Below, piece after piece: positions 56,591 through 64,000 of a DNA stretch of 64,000 nt. The stretch comes from Latilactobacillus fragifolii (lineage in GTDB: Bacteria > Bacillota > Bacilli > Lactobacillales > Lactobacillaceae). The stretch spans positions 186,001 to 250,000 of the forward strand of contig NZ_CAJOCF010000003.1 of the NCBI RefSeq assembly GCF_905332535.1, read 5' to 3'. Position 1 is the stretch's first letter; each line of letters begins with the position of its first letter. The position numbers and the translations under genes are program-made. Below the pieces are notes generated by a model, which was not told the origin of the DNA, did no database searches, and saw only the letters and a program-made list of their open reading frames with translations.

Positions 56591-57229
56591 ATGCTGAAAC
56601 TATTGAAACGTTTATTACCAATTATCTTCATCGGCGTGAGCCTAGCCGCTTGCCAAAGACCGATGGATACTAAACACCAACTTCAAGCCGATATGCAAAC
56701 CGTTGAAAATGCAACGAAACAACAACAAGCAGCCCTTTCAACGCTTGAAACAATCGGTGATCCAGTTCCTGATAACTATCTCACGATTCAAAAAAAATAT
56801 CCTGACGAAAATCTCTTAACGGTTGAAGACACTAAAATCGCGGTAACTGCAGCCAAGCGTGAAGCGGCCTTTCAAAGGCTTAAAGAACAACAAGCGGTGC
56901 TCAAACCGGTAATCAAACGCCTTAACAAACTAGTCAAACAAGAAAACGATGAATTGCCAATTGAGCAAGTCAAAGATTTAAATCAAAGTCTCAAGATTTC
57001 AACACTTGATTATACAACCTTGGTTACCTTCTACAATGCAGCCACTAAGGCATCTGACGAATTTTACACTGATCATACGGATGCTGATGCCGACGAAGAC
57101 AGCCTTAAATCACCAATCAATCGTTTAAATCAATATTATAGTTCGGTTTATCAACAAGCTGAAATTGCTAAGGTCAATATGAACACAGTGACGGCCCACG
57201 CTAAAAAAGTTCAAAAACAACTGAAATAA
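56591..57229 (+). CDS. YkyA-like lipoprotein (putative cell-wall-binding)
   Basis: 212 aa from the ATG at 56591 with TTGGAG upstream (a TTG at 56576 is rejected). N-terminal signal peptide with lipobox SLAAC; Cys is acylated. The rest is helical, charged and coiled-coil-like, resembling YkyA (PF10368): VENATKQQQAALSTLE, KREAAFQRLKEQQ, and a C-terminal QQAEIAKVNMNTVTAHAKK. Surface lipoprotein of unknown function. Confidence 0.82.
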   Translation: MLKLLKRLLPIIFIGVSLAACQRPMDTKHQLQADMQTVENATKQQQAALSTLETIGDPVPDNYLTIQKKYPDENLLTVEDTKIAVTAAKREAAFQRLKEQQAVLKPVIKRLNKLVKQENDELPIEQVKDLNQSLKISTLDYTTLVTFYNAATKASDEFYTDHTDADADEDSLKSPINRLNQYYSSVYQQAEIAKVNMNTVTAHAKKVQKQLK

Positions 57230-57233
57230 AGCT

Positions 57234-57275
57234 AAAATGAGCTAGACAAAAATGATTTTGTCTAGCTCATTTTTA
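57234..57275 (+). terminator. Terminator of the YkyA-like gene
   Basis: Stem AAATGAGCTAGACAAAA / TTTTGTCTAGCTCATTT and T-rich tail. Confidence 0.92.
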
Positions 57276-57333
57276 AATTCAACTATTGATTATTAAAACA
57301 TGGCGGATTAGTTATTGCGACCCTCACTTATTA

Positions 57334-57930
57334 TTAATGCCGCTTAAAACGCATCAGTGGGGTTGCGACTAATGGTGTCACCACAGCTGCTAAGGTTGCC
57401 TCCATTACCGCATTTAACGCAACAACGCTAAGCATCACAATAATTAAATGTGTGGGGTCAGTATGATACATCCCCGCCGCTTGGTGGCCATAGAGCACCC
57501 GCGTTAAGCCAATCACTAAAAAGGTATTAACCAAAGCACCGAAGATGCCAGCTAAAGCCATTGCGCCAGTCTTGCGAATTTTAGTTTGATATAAATGTTG
57601 GAACGTAAAGCCAGCAATCATCCCCGCCATCAAGCGCGGTAAAATCGCGATTATTGGATTTTGAAAGATTAAAAGCGAAAGCGGATCGCCAGGTGACGTG
57701 TATGCTCTAAATAATGAAATCAAACCCCAGATCAACCCTAAAATAGCCCCTTGGCGGGTTCCTAGAATCACAGCACCAATAATGACCGTTAAATGGATGG
57801 TTGTCACGGCTGGTAGCCCAGGAATGATATTGATATAACCGACCATCGGAATAAAACTTTGAATGATTAAAAAAGCGGTTAAAATCGCCATAATACTAAT
57901 TGTGTAAGCTGATGAATTTTTATGTGTCAT
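57334..57930 (-). CDS. ECF transporter substrate-binding (S) component
   Basis: 198 aa, six predicted TM helices, basic C-terminus. ECF_trnsprt features: AILTAFLIIQSFIPMVG, a TTIHLTVIIGAVILGTRQGAILGLIWGLISL block with the A-x3-A-like packing and PRLMAGMIAGFTF. It would pair with the shared EcfAA'T module encoded elsewhere to import a vitamin; pantothenate (PanT-like) is one possibility, but the ligand is not certain. No riboswitch was recognised upstream. Confidence 0.85.
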   Translation of the reverse strand: MTHKNSSAYTISIMAILTAFLIIQSFIPMVGYINIIPGLPAVTTIHLTVIIGAVILGTRQGAILGLIWGLISLFRAYTSPGDPLSLLIFQNPIIAILPRLMAGMIAGFTFQHLYQTKIRKTGAMALAGIFGALVNTFLVIGLTRVLYGHQAAGMYHTDPTHLIIVMLSVVALNAVMEATLAAVVTPLVATPLMRFKRH

Positions 57931-58009
57931 CCTAACTGACTCCTAAACTGAATTTATTGCTCATTATAGCGATTTGTCCCCATAGTTTCAATTATTTCTA
58001 TCGAGGGAC

Positions 58010-58041
58010 AAAAAAAGGTAATTCCAATTGGAATTACCTAA
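58010..58041 (-). terminator. Terminator of tRNA-Leu
   Basis: Palindrome TAGGTAATTCCA / TGGAATTACC followed by T7 on minus. Confidence 0.85.
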
Positions 58042-58052
58042 CTGAATTATGA

Positions 58053-58137
58053 TGCGGGTGAGAAGACTCGAACTTCCACCGGGAAAATTCCCGACAAGAT
58101 CCTTAATCTTGCGCGTCTGCCATTCCGCCACACCCGC
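58053..58137 (-). tRNA. tRNA-Leu (anticodon AAG)
   Basis: 85 nt class II tRNA read on minus: acceptor GCGGGTG/CACCCGC, D-arm, anticodon stem CAAGA/TCTTG with loop TTAAGGA (AAG, reads CTT), long variable arm CGGGAATTTTCCCG, T-arm and discriminator A. CCA is not encoded. Confidence 0.95.
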
Positions 58138-58227
58138 GTAACTTGCTTTATCACTTTAAGCCACGTACATTAGTATAAGAGAAACGACGATTGAAGTCAA
58201 TTAAAATTTTACTTTGGAGACGATTAC

Positions 58228-58692
58228 ATGCCTATTATCCGCGCTAAATTAACCGATATTGCCAAATTAACGACCCTTTATCAACAATTAACAGCTGAAA
58301 TGCATGCGCTACAACCCGCTAATTACCAAACTGATTACACGCCCGATTTCTTCGCATGGCAACAAATGATAACCGATCCACTGCAAGCGGTCTTTGTCCA
58401 TCGAAACAAAGATCAGCAAGTCGATGCCTTTTGTCATATCACAACAGCTCAAACAAATCCTTCACCGTTATTTATCGCCCATCGTTTTGCTTATCTCACG
58501 ACATTGTACGTTGCCCCAGCAGCGCGGCGGCACCGGATAGCTACTGCCCTACTAACACACGCTAAACAATGGCAGCAGACGCAAACCCTCGACTATTTAG
58601 AACTAACCGTTTTAGGCAATAACACTGCCGCGTTAGCCCTCTACCACAAACTGGGCTACACCCCTCAGAATCAAACTCTACGAGCCAACTAA
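58228..58692 (+). CDS. GNAT family N-acetyltransferase
   Basis: 154 aa. Motif A for acetyl-CoA, LTTLYVAPAARRHRIATALLTHA, at about 91-113 (R/Q-x-x-G/H-x-A type, with the usual Gly replaced by His), and the C-terminal LELTVLGNNTAALALYHKLGY. Substrate unknown. Ribosome site TTGGAG. Confidence 0.88.
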   Translation: MPIIRAKLTDIAKLTTLYQQLTAEMHALQPANYQTDYTPDFFAWQQMITDPLQAVFVHRNKDQQVDAFCHITTAQTNPSPLFIAHRFAYLTTLYVAPAARRHRIATALLTHAKQWQQTQTLDYLELTVLGNNTAALALYHKLGYTPQNQTLRAN

Positions 58693-58733
58693 AAAACCGG
58701 GCCACACCTAAACATAAGTGTGACCCGGTTTTT
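58691..58733. terminator. Bidirectional terminator
   Basis: Stem AAAAAACCGGGCCACAC / GTGTGACCCGGTTTTT between the convergent GNAT and sprT genes. Confidence 0.9.
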
Positions 58734-59194
58734 CATTGACCTTGTGTGGTTTGATAAATGAGTTGTCCACGACACCGCCGACAAACATAGCGGGCCGTAT
58801 TAATGCGGCGCCGACGCGGATAAACTTGTCCACAATTTGAACACTGATAAATCAAAATTTTAGTCGGTTGCGTTGCCTTTTGGACAGCTGGTGCATAACG
58901 TGCACCGCCGACTTGTGCTAGTAATTGTTTAAAATCGGCATCTCGATGACGATAACCACGATGCAATAAATGCAGGTGATAATGACAAAGTTCATGCTTA
59001 ATCACCCCTTCTAAGGTCTGCACATCGTGTTCCGTCAACATCTTCGGATTAATATCAATATGATGATCCTGTAGATGATAACGCCCACCTGTCGTTTTTA
59101 AGCGGCGATTGAAATTCGCTTGATGCCTAAATGGTCGGTTAAAAAACTGTAACGATAACTGCTGAATCAATTCCGTTAAAGCTTGATTAGTCAT
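58733..59194 (-). CDS. sprT: SprT family zinc metalloprotease-like protein
   Basis: 153 aa. Zincin motif HELCHYHL at 67-74 (HExxH) with a third ligand probable further on, a conserved N-terminal half (LTELIQQLSLQFFNRPFRHQANF), and a C-terminal zinc ribbon with CSNCG and CRRC. Related to the SprT domain of SPRTN, but its role in bacteria is unknown. Overlaps the tex stop by 8 bp, a conserved pairing in lactobacilli. Confidence 0.92.
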   Translation of the reverse strand: MTNQALTELIQQLSLQFFNRPFRHQANFNRRLKTTGGRYHLQDHHIDINPKMLTEHDVQTLEGVIKHELCHYHLHLLHRGYRHRDADFKQLLAQVGGARYAPAVQKATQPTKILIYQCSNCGQVYPRRRRINTARYVCRRCRGQLIYQTTQGQ

Positions 59195-61364
59195 TTGCTT
59201 TTGGGGCTTTCATTGTCAATTGGACGCGTTCCCGTTCTTGATCAACACTCATTACCCAAACCTGCACAACGTCCCCAACTGCAACTTCGTCAGACGGATG
59301 CTTAACAAAGTGGTTGGCAAGTTGTGAAATGTGCACCAACCCATCGTGCTTTACCCCAATATCGACAAAGGCGCCGAAATCAAGTACATTGCGGACCGTG
59401 CCTTCTAATGCCATATTTGGTTTTAAATCCGCCAAGGTTAAGACATCATGGCGTAATAACGGCGCCGTCATCTGATCGCGCAAATCACGGCCCGGTTTTT
59501 GCAAACTGTTTAAGATATCGGTAATTGTTTCAACCCCCACCTCTAATTCAGCTGCTAAAGCCGATACTTGCACTTTGGCAATTGCCGTCTTCAACGCGTC
59601 ACTTCCTAAAGCATCAACTGTTAGCCCAAATGATTTCAAAATCGCTTTAGCGGTGGGATAACTTTCCGGATGAATGTCAGTATTATCGAGTGGGTTCTCT
59701 CCATTGATAATCCGCAAGAATCCGACCGACTGTTCATAAGCTTTAGGCCCTAAGCGCGGTACTTTTTTCAAAGCACTTCGCTTTTGGTAAAGGCCATTTT
59801 CATTACGATATTGCACAATATTTTGGGCAGTAGTTGCTGATAACCCGGAGATATGTTGCAAAAGCTGAGGACTAGCCGTATTCAGATTGACCCCGACGCT
59901 ATTAACGACGTCTTCAATCACGGTATCAAGTTGCACTGTAAGTTCTTTTTGCGCAACATCGTGTTGATATTGTCCGACCCCCACTGCTTGCGGATCAATC
60001 TTAATCAATTCGGCCAATGGGTCTTGCAAACGGCGGGCAATACTAATTGCACTCCGTTCTTCAACGTGTAAGTCGGGAAATTCTGCCCGCGCTGCCGCAC
60101 TTGCAGAATAAACAGAAGCGCCCGCTTCATTGACAATTACATAGAAAATTTCCCGGGAAATAGCTTTCAAACAATTGGCTACGAATTCCTCTGATTCACG
60201 ACTGGCAGTTCCATTACCGATTGCAATCATTTCGACTTGATATTTCGCTAAGAACGCCGTAAATTCGCTAGCGGCGGCTGCCCGCTTATCGGCATTAGCT
60301 GGTTTATGCGGGTAAATGACTAACTTATCTAAGAATTTCCCAGTCCCATCGACAACGGCTAATTTACAGCCCGTCCGGTAGGCAGGATCAAAACCTAACA
60401 CAACTTTTCCCTTTAGTGGTGGTTGCAATAAGAGATGCTTCAGGTTATCACCAAATACACTAATTGCTTGTTGATCAGCCTTTTCCTTTAGTTGCTTCCG
60501 TAATTCACGTTCAATGGCAGGTCCAATGAACCGTTTATAGGCGTCTTCGACAGCGGTTTTGACAATTGTCGCTGATGCAGAATCTGCCCCATGCAATAGA
60601 TCTTGGCTGATTCGACCGGTAATCACTTGATTGTCAACCTTAATTTTAACTTTCAAAATACCTTCGTTTTCGCCACGATTAATCGCTAAATATTGATGTT
60701 GTGCCACCTTCGTTAAATTGGCAGTGAAATCATAATAGATTTGATAGACTTGCTTTTCATCGGCTGCTTCGTCTTTAACCTGACTGATCAACTGACCATT
60801 TTGCCAAGTATATTGCCGCACCCAATTTCGATATTTAGCTGTCTCACTGATATTTTCCGCTAAAATTTCGTGAACCCCAGCTAAAACAGCTTCTGGATCG
60901 TTGATTTTTTGCTCGGGATTAAGATAAGCTTCAGCTTTTGCTAATAGTGCCGCTTCACTTAAGTTAGGCAAGCCGGCAATGAATTGCGCAAAGGGGTTTA
61001 ACCCTGCTTCTTTAGCAATCGTTGCTTTCGTCCGGCGTTTTTGTTTATAGGGTAAATACAAATCTTCTAAGGCTTGGAGTTGCGTTGCCGTTTCAATTTG
61101 TTGTTTGAGTTTAGGCGTTAATTTGTCTTGTTCGGCGATATTTTTAAGAATATCGGTTTTACGTTTTTCGAGCGTCGTTAAGTATTGATAGGTGCTTTCG
61201 ATTTCACGAATTTGCACTTCGTCTAAGCTTCCCGTCCGCTCTTTTCGATACCGTGCGACAAACGGGACGGTGTTTCCTTCTTCTAAAAGCCCTAATGTTG
61301 CTTTAATTTGTTGTGGTCGGTATTGTGCCAGTTGTTGAATAACGAGTGTTTGAATATCAGGCAT
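59187..61364 (-). CDS. tex: Transcription accessory/RNA-binding protein Tex (YqgF + S1 domains)
   Basis: 725 aa from the ATG at 61364 (AAAGGAG nine bases upstream; an ATG at 61388 is rejected). Domains in order: N-terminal Tex helical region with PFVARYRKERTGSLDE, YqgF-like domain (VVLGFDPAYRTGCKLAVVD), helix-hairpin-helix (VNLNTASPQLLQHISGL), and a C-terminal S1 domain (LEGTVRNVLDFGAFVDIGV). Nucleic-acid-binding protein linked to transcription fidelity and stress. Confidence 0.95.
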   Translation of the reverse strand: MPDIQTLVIQQLAQYRPQQIKATLGLLEEGNTVPFVARYRKERTGSLDEVQIREIESTYQYLTTLEKRKTDILKNIAEQDKLTPKLKQQIETATQLQALEDLYLPYKQKRRTKATIAKEAGLNPFAQFIAGLPNLSEAALLAKAEAYLNPEQKINDPEAVLAGVHEILAENISETAKYRNWVRQYTWQNGQLISQVKDEAADEKQVYQIYYDFTANLTKVAQHQYLAINRGENEGILKVKIKVDNQVITGRISQDLLHGADSASATIVKTAVEDAYKRFIGPAIERELRKQLKEKADQQAISVFGDNLKHLLLQPPLKGKVVLGFDPAYRTGCKLAVVDGTGKFLDKLVIYPHKPANADKRAAAASEFTAFLAKYQVEMIAIGNGTASRESEEFVANCLKAISREIFYVIVNEAGASVYSASAAARAEFPDLHVEERSAISIARRLQDPLAELIKIDPQAVGVGQYQHDVAQKELTVQLDTVIEDVVNSVGVNLNTASPQLLQHISGLSATTAQNIVQYRNENGLYQKRSALKKVPRLGPKAYEQSVGFLRIINGENPLDNTDIHPESYPTAKAILKSFGLTVDALGSDALKTAIAKVQVSALAAELEVGVETITDILNSLQKPGRDLRDQMTAPLLRHDVLTLADLKPNMALEGTVRNVLDFGAFVDIGVKHDGLVHISQLANHFVKHPSDEVAVGDVVQVWVMSVDQERERVQLTMKAPKAND

Positions 61365-61391
61365 TTGACTGAACTCCTTTTGCTTCAATAT

Positions 61392-61422
61392 AAAAAAACA
61401 GTCCCCGACTTGGGAACTGTCA
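61392..61422 (-). terminator. Terminator of the 61.4-kb unknown gene
   Basis: On minus: ACAGTTCCC-AAGTC-GGGGACTGT and T7. Confidence 0.85.
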
Positions 61423-61431
61423 ACTTTCGCC

Positions 61432-61866
61432 CTAAGCGATTCTTGAAATATTTTGGATGTATTTAGAAATCCGTTCCGTTGCTTTATCTTGGTTCATTTC
61501 TGAAGCAGCAAAAGCTTGCATATCAACGGTTTGATCGTCATGCATGCTTGTAATAAGATCTTCACAGCCTTGAATAAAGTCAGCATAAGCACCGATTAAG
61601 CGTTGATTGTTCCCCATCAATCGAGCAGGTGCAGCGACTGTTTTGAATTGGGCTAAGAATTCGTGATATTGATCAACACCATCTCTGAAAATTTGCGCTG
61701 TTTTTTGGTAGTCTTGTTCACTCATTTCGGCTAATTTACCATCAGCAACGGCTGCTTTTAAAGGGGTGAAATACTTGCTCATACCTTCTTGTACTTTTTC
61801 AGTATTATCGATTAAATCATTGACAGCTTGACCGTATTTGGCAAGCTTTTGTTGCGTTTTATTCAT
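61432..61866 (-). CDS. Conserved small cytoplasmic protein, unknown
   Basis: 144 aa from the ATG at 61866, six bases after AGGAGG (the ATG at 61872 abuts the ribosome site). Entirely helical and acidic: NKTQQKLAKYGQAVNDLIDN, a FTPLKAAVADGKLAEMSEQDY stretch and FIQGCEDLITSM. No signal peptide, TM segment or motif I recognise. Own terminator downstream and strong ribosome site suggest good expression. Confidence 0.65.
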   Translation of the reverse strand: MNKTQQKLAKYGQAVNDLIDNTEKVQEGMSKYFTPLKAAVADGKLAEMSEQDYQKTAQIFRDGVDQYHEFLAQFKTVAAPARLMGNNQRLIGAYADFIQGCEDLITSMHDDQTVDMQAFAASEMNQDKATERISKYIQNISRIA

Positions 61867-62059
61867 GTCCATCCTCCTAGTTTCCTATGGTTTAGTATAC
61901 TAATTTCCCAATCGGCTTGCAAGCTTGCGTTTCAACCAAATTTACCAAAATTCAGTTAAAAAACACATTGCACCACAATTTAATCGTTAAATAAAAAAAG
62001 CCACCAACAATCATTATTTTTGTCGATGCCTTTTCTATATTAAATAGGTCCTTAAAAGA

Positions 62060-64000
62060 TTATTTAGCCATTCTCCGTTGGAAGAACTTCACAATTTCAA
62101 CAATCACAATCAATGAGAATGAGGCTGCTAAGACAATCCCCCATTGATAAATATCAAGATGTGATACGTGGAATAGGCCGTTTAAACCAGGCACCATAAT
62201 CGTTGCAGCTAACAAGAGGAATGACGCTAAAATCGCCCAATTGAAGGCTTTATTCTTGAAAAAGCCAACTGTCAAGATTGATTGGTGAACGGACTTCACG
62301 TTAAACGCATGGAAGAGTTGAATCATCCCTAACGTAGCGTAGGCCATCGTTAAGGCGTCAGCATGGGCTAAGCCACTGGCTTGATGTACAGGATACATAA
62401 TCGCTAAGGCATAAACGCCAAGCGTAATGCCCCCTTCCAAGAGTCCTTGATAGATAATCGCTTGGAACACACCGCCGGAGAAGAAATTTGATTTTCGGCC
62501 CCGCGGTTTCTGATTCATAATCCCTGGTTCAGTTGGTTCAACGCCTAACGCAATCGCTGGGAATGTGTCCGTCACTAAGTTAATCCACAAAATATGCACA
62601 GGTTGGAGAATTTGCCAGCCTAAAATGGTCATCATAAATAATGTGAGCACTTCACCTAAGTTAGCTGACAATAAATATTGAATTGATTTTTGAATGTTGG
62701 CGAAAACTTTGCGCCCTTCTTTAACAGCCACCACAATCGTTGAGAAGTTATCATCAGCCAGCACCATATCACTGGCCCCTTTTGACACTTCTGTCCCGGT
62801 AATCCCCATGCCAATACCGATATCAGCGGACTTCAAAGCTGGTGCATCGTTAACCCCATCCCCGGTCATTGCAACCACTTTACCGTGTTTTTGCCAAGCT
62901 TTAACAATCCGCACTTTGTGTTCGGGGGCAACCCGTGCATAAACTGCGTATTGACTGACTTTTTTAGCAAAAGTTTCATCATCCATCTGATCGAGTTCCG
63001 CCCCGGTCACAACAGCCGCATCGGCATCTTGTTCTGGGGTAATAATCCCTAACCGAAGGGCGATAGCTTCCGCGGTGTCACGATGATCGCCTGTAATCAT
63101 CAATGTCCGAATCCCTGCTGAATGAGCATCCGTCACGGCTTGTTTAGCTTCTGGTCGTTCTGGATCAATCATCCCGACTAACCCGGCAAAGATTAAATCA
63201 TTTTCAATCGTCGAATCAATTGTCGCTGGTAATGTAGCTAATGGTTTATATGCTAACGCCAAGACACGCAATGCTTGTTTGGCTAAATCATGATTCGTCT
63301 TAAGTAAGAATTGGCGTTCATCTTCGTCTAGCGGTTGCACTTCACCATTGGCATCAATAAAGTGGCTTACCCGTTTCAGTAATTCGTCCGGTGCCCCCTT
63401 GGTTGCCATCAATAATTGGCCATCCTTGGCTTGATGAATGGTCGTCATCAGTTTTCGTTCTGAATCAAATGGTACTTCACCTACGCGTGGTTTTGCTGCT
63501 AACGCATCTTGAATGACGAGGCCTTTATCACGGCCATAAGCAATTAAAGCTGTTTCGGTTGGATCGCCAATTAGTTGGCCATCTTCTGTGATTTTCGTAT
63601 CATTGGCGAGATTCATAATGCTCAAAGCTAAATCATCGCTTGCCAAGTCAGCCGATGCTTCTTGCAATTGATTATTTGTAAAAATTTTTTCAACCGTCAT
63701 TTGGTTCATAGTTAACGTTCCTGTTTTGTCGGACGCAATAATGTCGGTACTTCCAAGGGTTTCCACCGCCGGCAACTTCCGCACCAATGCGTTTCGTTTA
63801 ACCATCTTCTGGGTCCCAAGGGCTAAAATAACCGTCACAATTGCTGGTAACCCTTCAGGAATCGCAGCAACCGCTAATGAAATAGCAGTTAATAACATAT
63901 TAATTGGTGATTGCGCGTGTCGTAAATAGCCAACCACAAACACAACGGCCGCAATGATTAAAATCATAATCGTCAAACTTTTACCAAGTTGGCTTAAGTT
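62060..64000 (-). CDS. Cation-transporting P-type ATPase (Ca2+ type), N-terminus beyond window
   Basis: 647 residues in frame inside the window, continuing past base 64000 (reads ..LSQLGKSLTIMILII there). P-type IIA features: TM4 AIPEGLPAIVTVILALG with the ion-site Glu, phosphorylation site DKTGT, KGAPDELL, GMIDPERPEAKQAV, TGDHRDTAEAIA, MTGDGVNDAPALKSADIG, TM5 SANLGEV and TM6 NLVTDTFPA. These fit Ca2+ or Mn2+ export in lactobacilli. A GT-containing hairpin and T-run at about 61990-62033 looks like its terminator. Confidence 0.93.
   Translation of the reverse strand, partial: NLSQLGKSLTIMILIIAAVVFVVGYLRHAQSPINMLLTAISLAVAAIPEGLPAIVTVILALGTQKMVKRNALVRKLPAVETLGSTDIIASDKTGTLTMNQMTVEKIFTNNQLQEASADLASDDLALSIMNLANDTKITEDGQLIGDPTETALIAYGRDKGLVIQDALAAKPRVGEVPFDSERKLMTTIHQAKDGQLLMATKGAPDELLKRVSHFIDANGEVQPLDEDERQFLLKTNHDLAKQALRVLALAYKPLATLPATIDSTIENDLIFAGLVGMIDPERPEAKQAVTDAHSAGIRTLMITGDHRDTAEAIALRLGIITPEQDADAAVVTGAELDQMDDETFAKKVSQYAVYARVAPEHKVRIVKAWQKHGKVVAMTGDGVNDAPALKSADIGIGMGITGTEVSKGASDMVLADDNFSTIVVAVKEGRKVFANIQKSIQYLLSANLGEVLTLFMMTILGWQILQPVHILWINLVTDTFPAIALGVEPTEPGIMNQKPRGRKSNFFSGGVFQAIIYQGLLEGGITLGVYALAIMYPVHQASGLAHADALTMAYATLGMIQLFHAFNVKSVHQSILTVGFFKNKAFNWAILASFLLLAATIMVPGLNGLFHVSHLDIYQWGIVLAASFSLIVIVEIVKFFQRRMAK

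Overview
The window looks like chromosome of a low-GC Gram-positive lactic acid bacterium, most likely a lactobacillus of the Latilactobacillus sakei/curvatus type. This rests on the gene repertoire (CamS, GatCAB, LigA-PcrA block, DUF3284/PTS genes, M29 aminopeptidase, Tex-SprT pair), strong AGGAGG ribosome binding sites, CcpA-type cre sites and several TTG/GTG starts. The species is an inference; no rRNA gene is present.

Layout. 1-2.2 kb: the 5' part of galU (minus), then a ComK-like competence regulator and a small sigma-70-family factor (plus), separated by a cluster of palindromes. 2.2-16.4 kb: a Wzx/Wzy-type exopolysaccharide/capsule locus on the minus strand, read from the LytR-CpsA-Psr gene through Wzz, tyrosine kinase, priming transferase, DUF4422 protein, two GT4 enzymes, a CDP-glycerol phosphotransferase, a putative galactofuranosyltransferase, Wzy, Glf and Wzx. 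It ends in a recombination scar (truncated tagD joined to a decayed wzx fragment) and an unusual SDR-cytidylyltransferase fusion. The centre is visibly AT-rich, while glf/wzx and the wzz/wze end look like host DNA, so the locus is a mosaic.

16.5-25.7 kb: YihY/BrkB membrane protein, methionine aminopeptidase, flavodoxin, a GtrA-GtrA-GtrB cassette, TetR regulator, M29 aminopeptidase with a coupled small membrane protein, a VIT-family transporter, an SMR exporter behind a riboswitch-like leader, and class II FBP aldolase. 25.9-35.2 kb: tRNA-Arg(CCT), a cre-controlled operon (lactose/cellobiose-type IIA, DUF3284, 6-phospho-beta-glucosidase), DEAD-box helicase, Gfo/Idh oxidoreductase, DUF4828-like protein, YxeA protein, a GH25-fold protein lacking its catalytic acids, a DUF915 hydrolase, and a PTS EIIC lacking a conserved glutamate.

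35.4-51.9 kb: a housekeeping block transcribed on minus (rlmCD, dagK, gatBAC, camS, ligA, pcrA, purB). Between gatC and camS lies an insert holding a small secreted protein, an Rrf2 regulator with a dyad at its promoter, and two tandem sirtuin-like proteins. 52-64 kb: divergent PurK-like ATP-grasp protein, xpt, GH73 glucosaminidase, a second Gfo/Idh oxidoreductase, cold-shock protein, YkyA-like lipoprotein, ECF S component, tRNA-Leu(AAG), GNAT acetyltransferase, SprT, Tex, a conserved unknown and the C-terminal part of a Ca2+-type P-ATPase.

No IS element, prophage, CRISPR array or rRNA was seen. The most notable items are the SDR-cytidylyltransferase fusion beside the tagD/wzx scar, the kissing-loop leader upstream of the SMR exporter, the GH25 pseudoenzyme, the sirtuin pair, and several family members with lost signature residues (PurK-like, EIIC, RlmCD).
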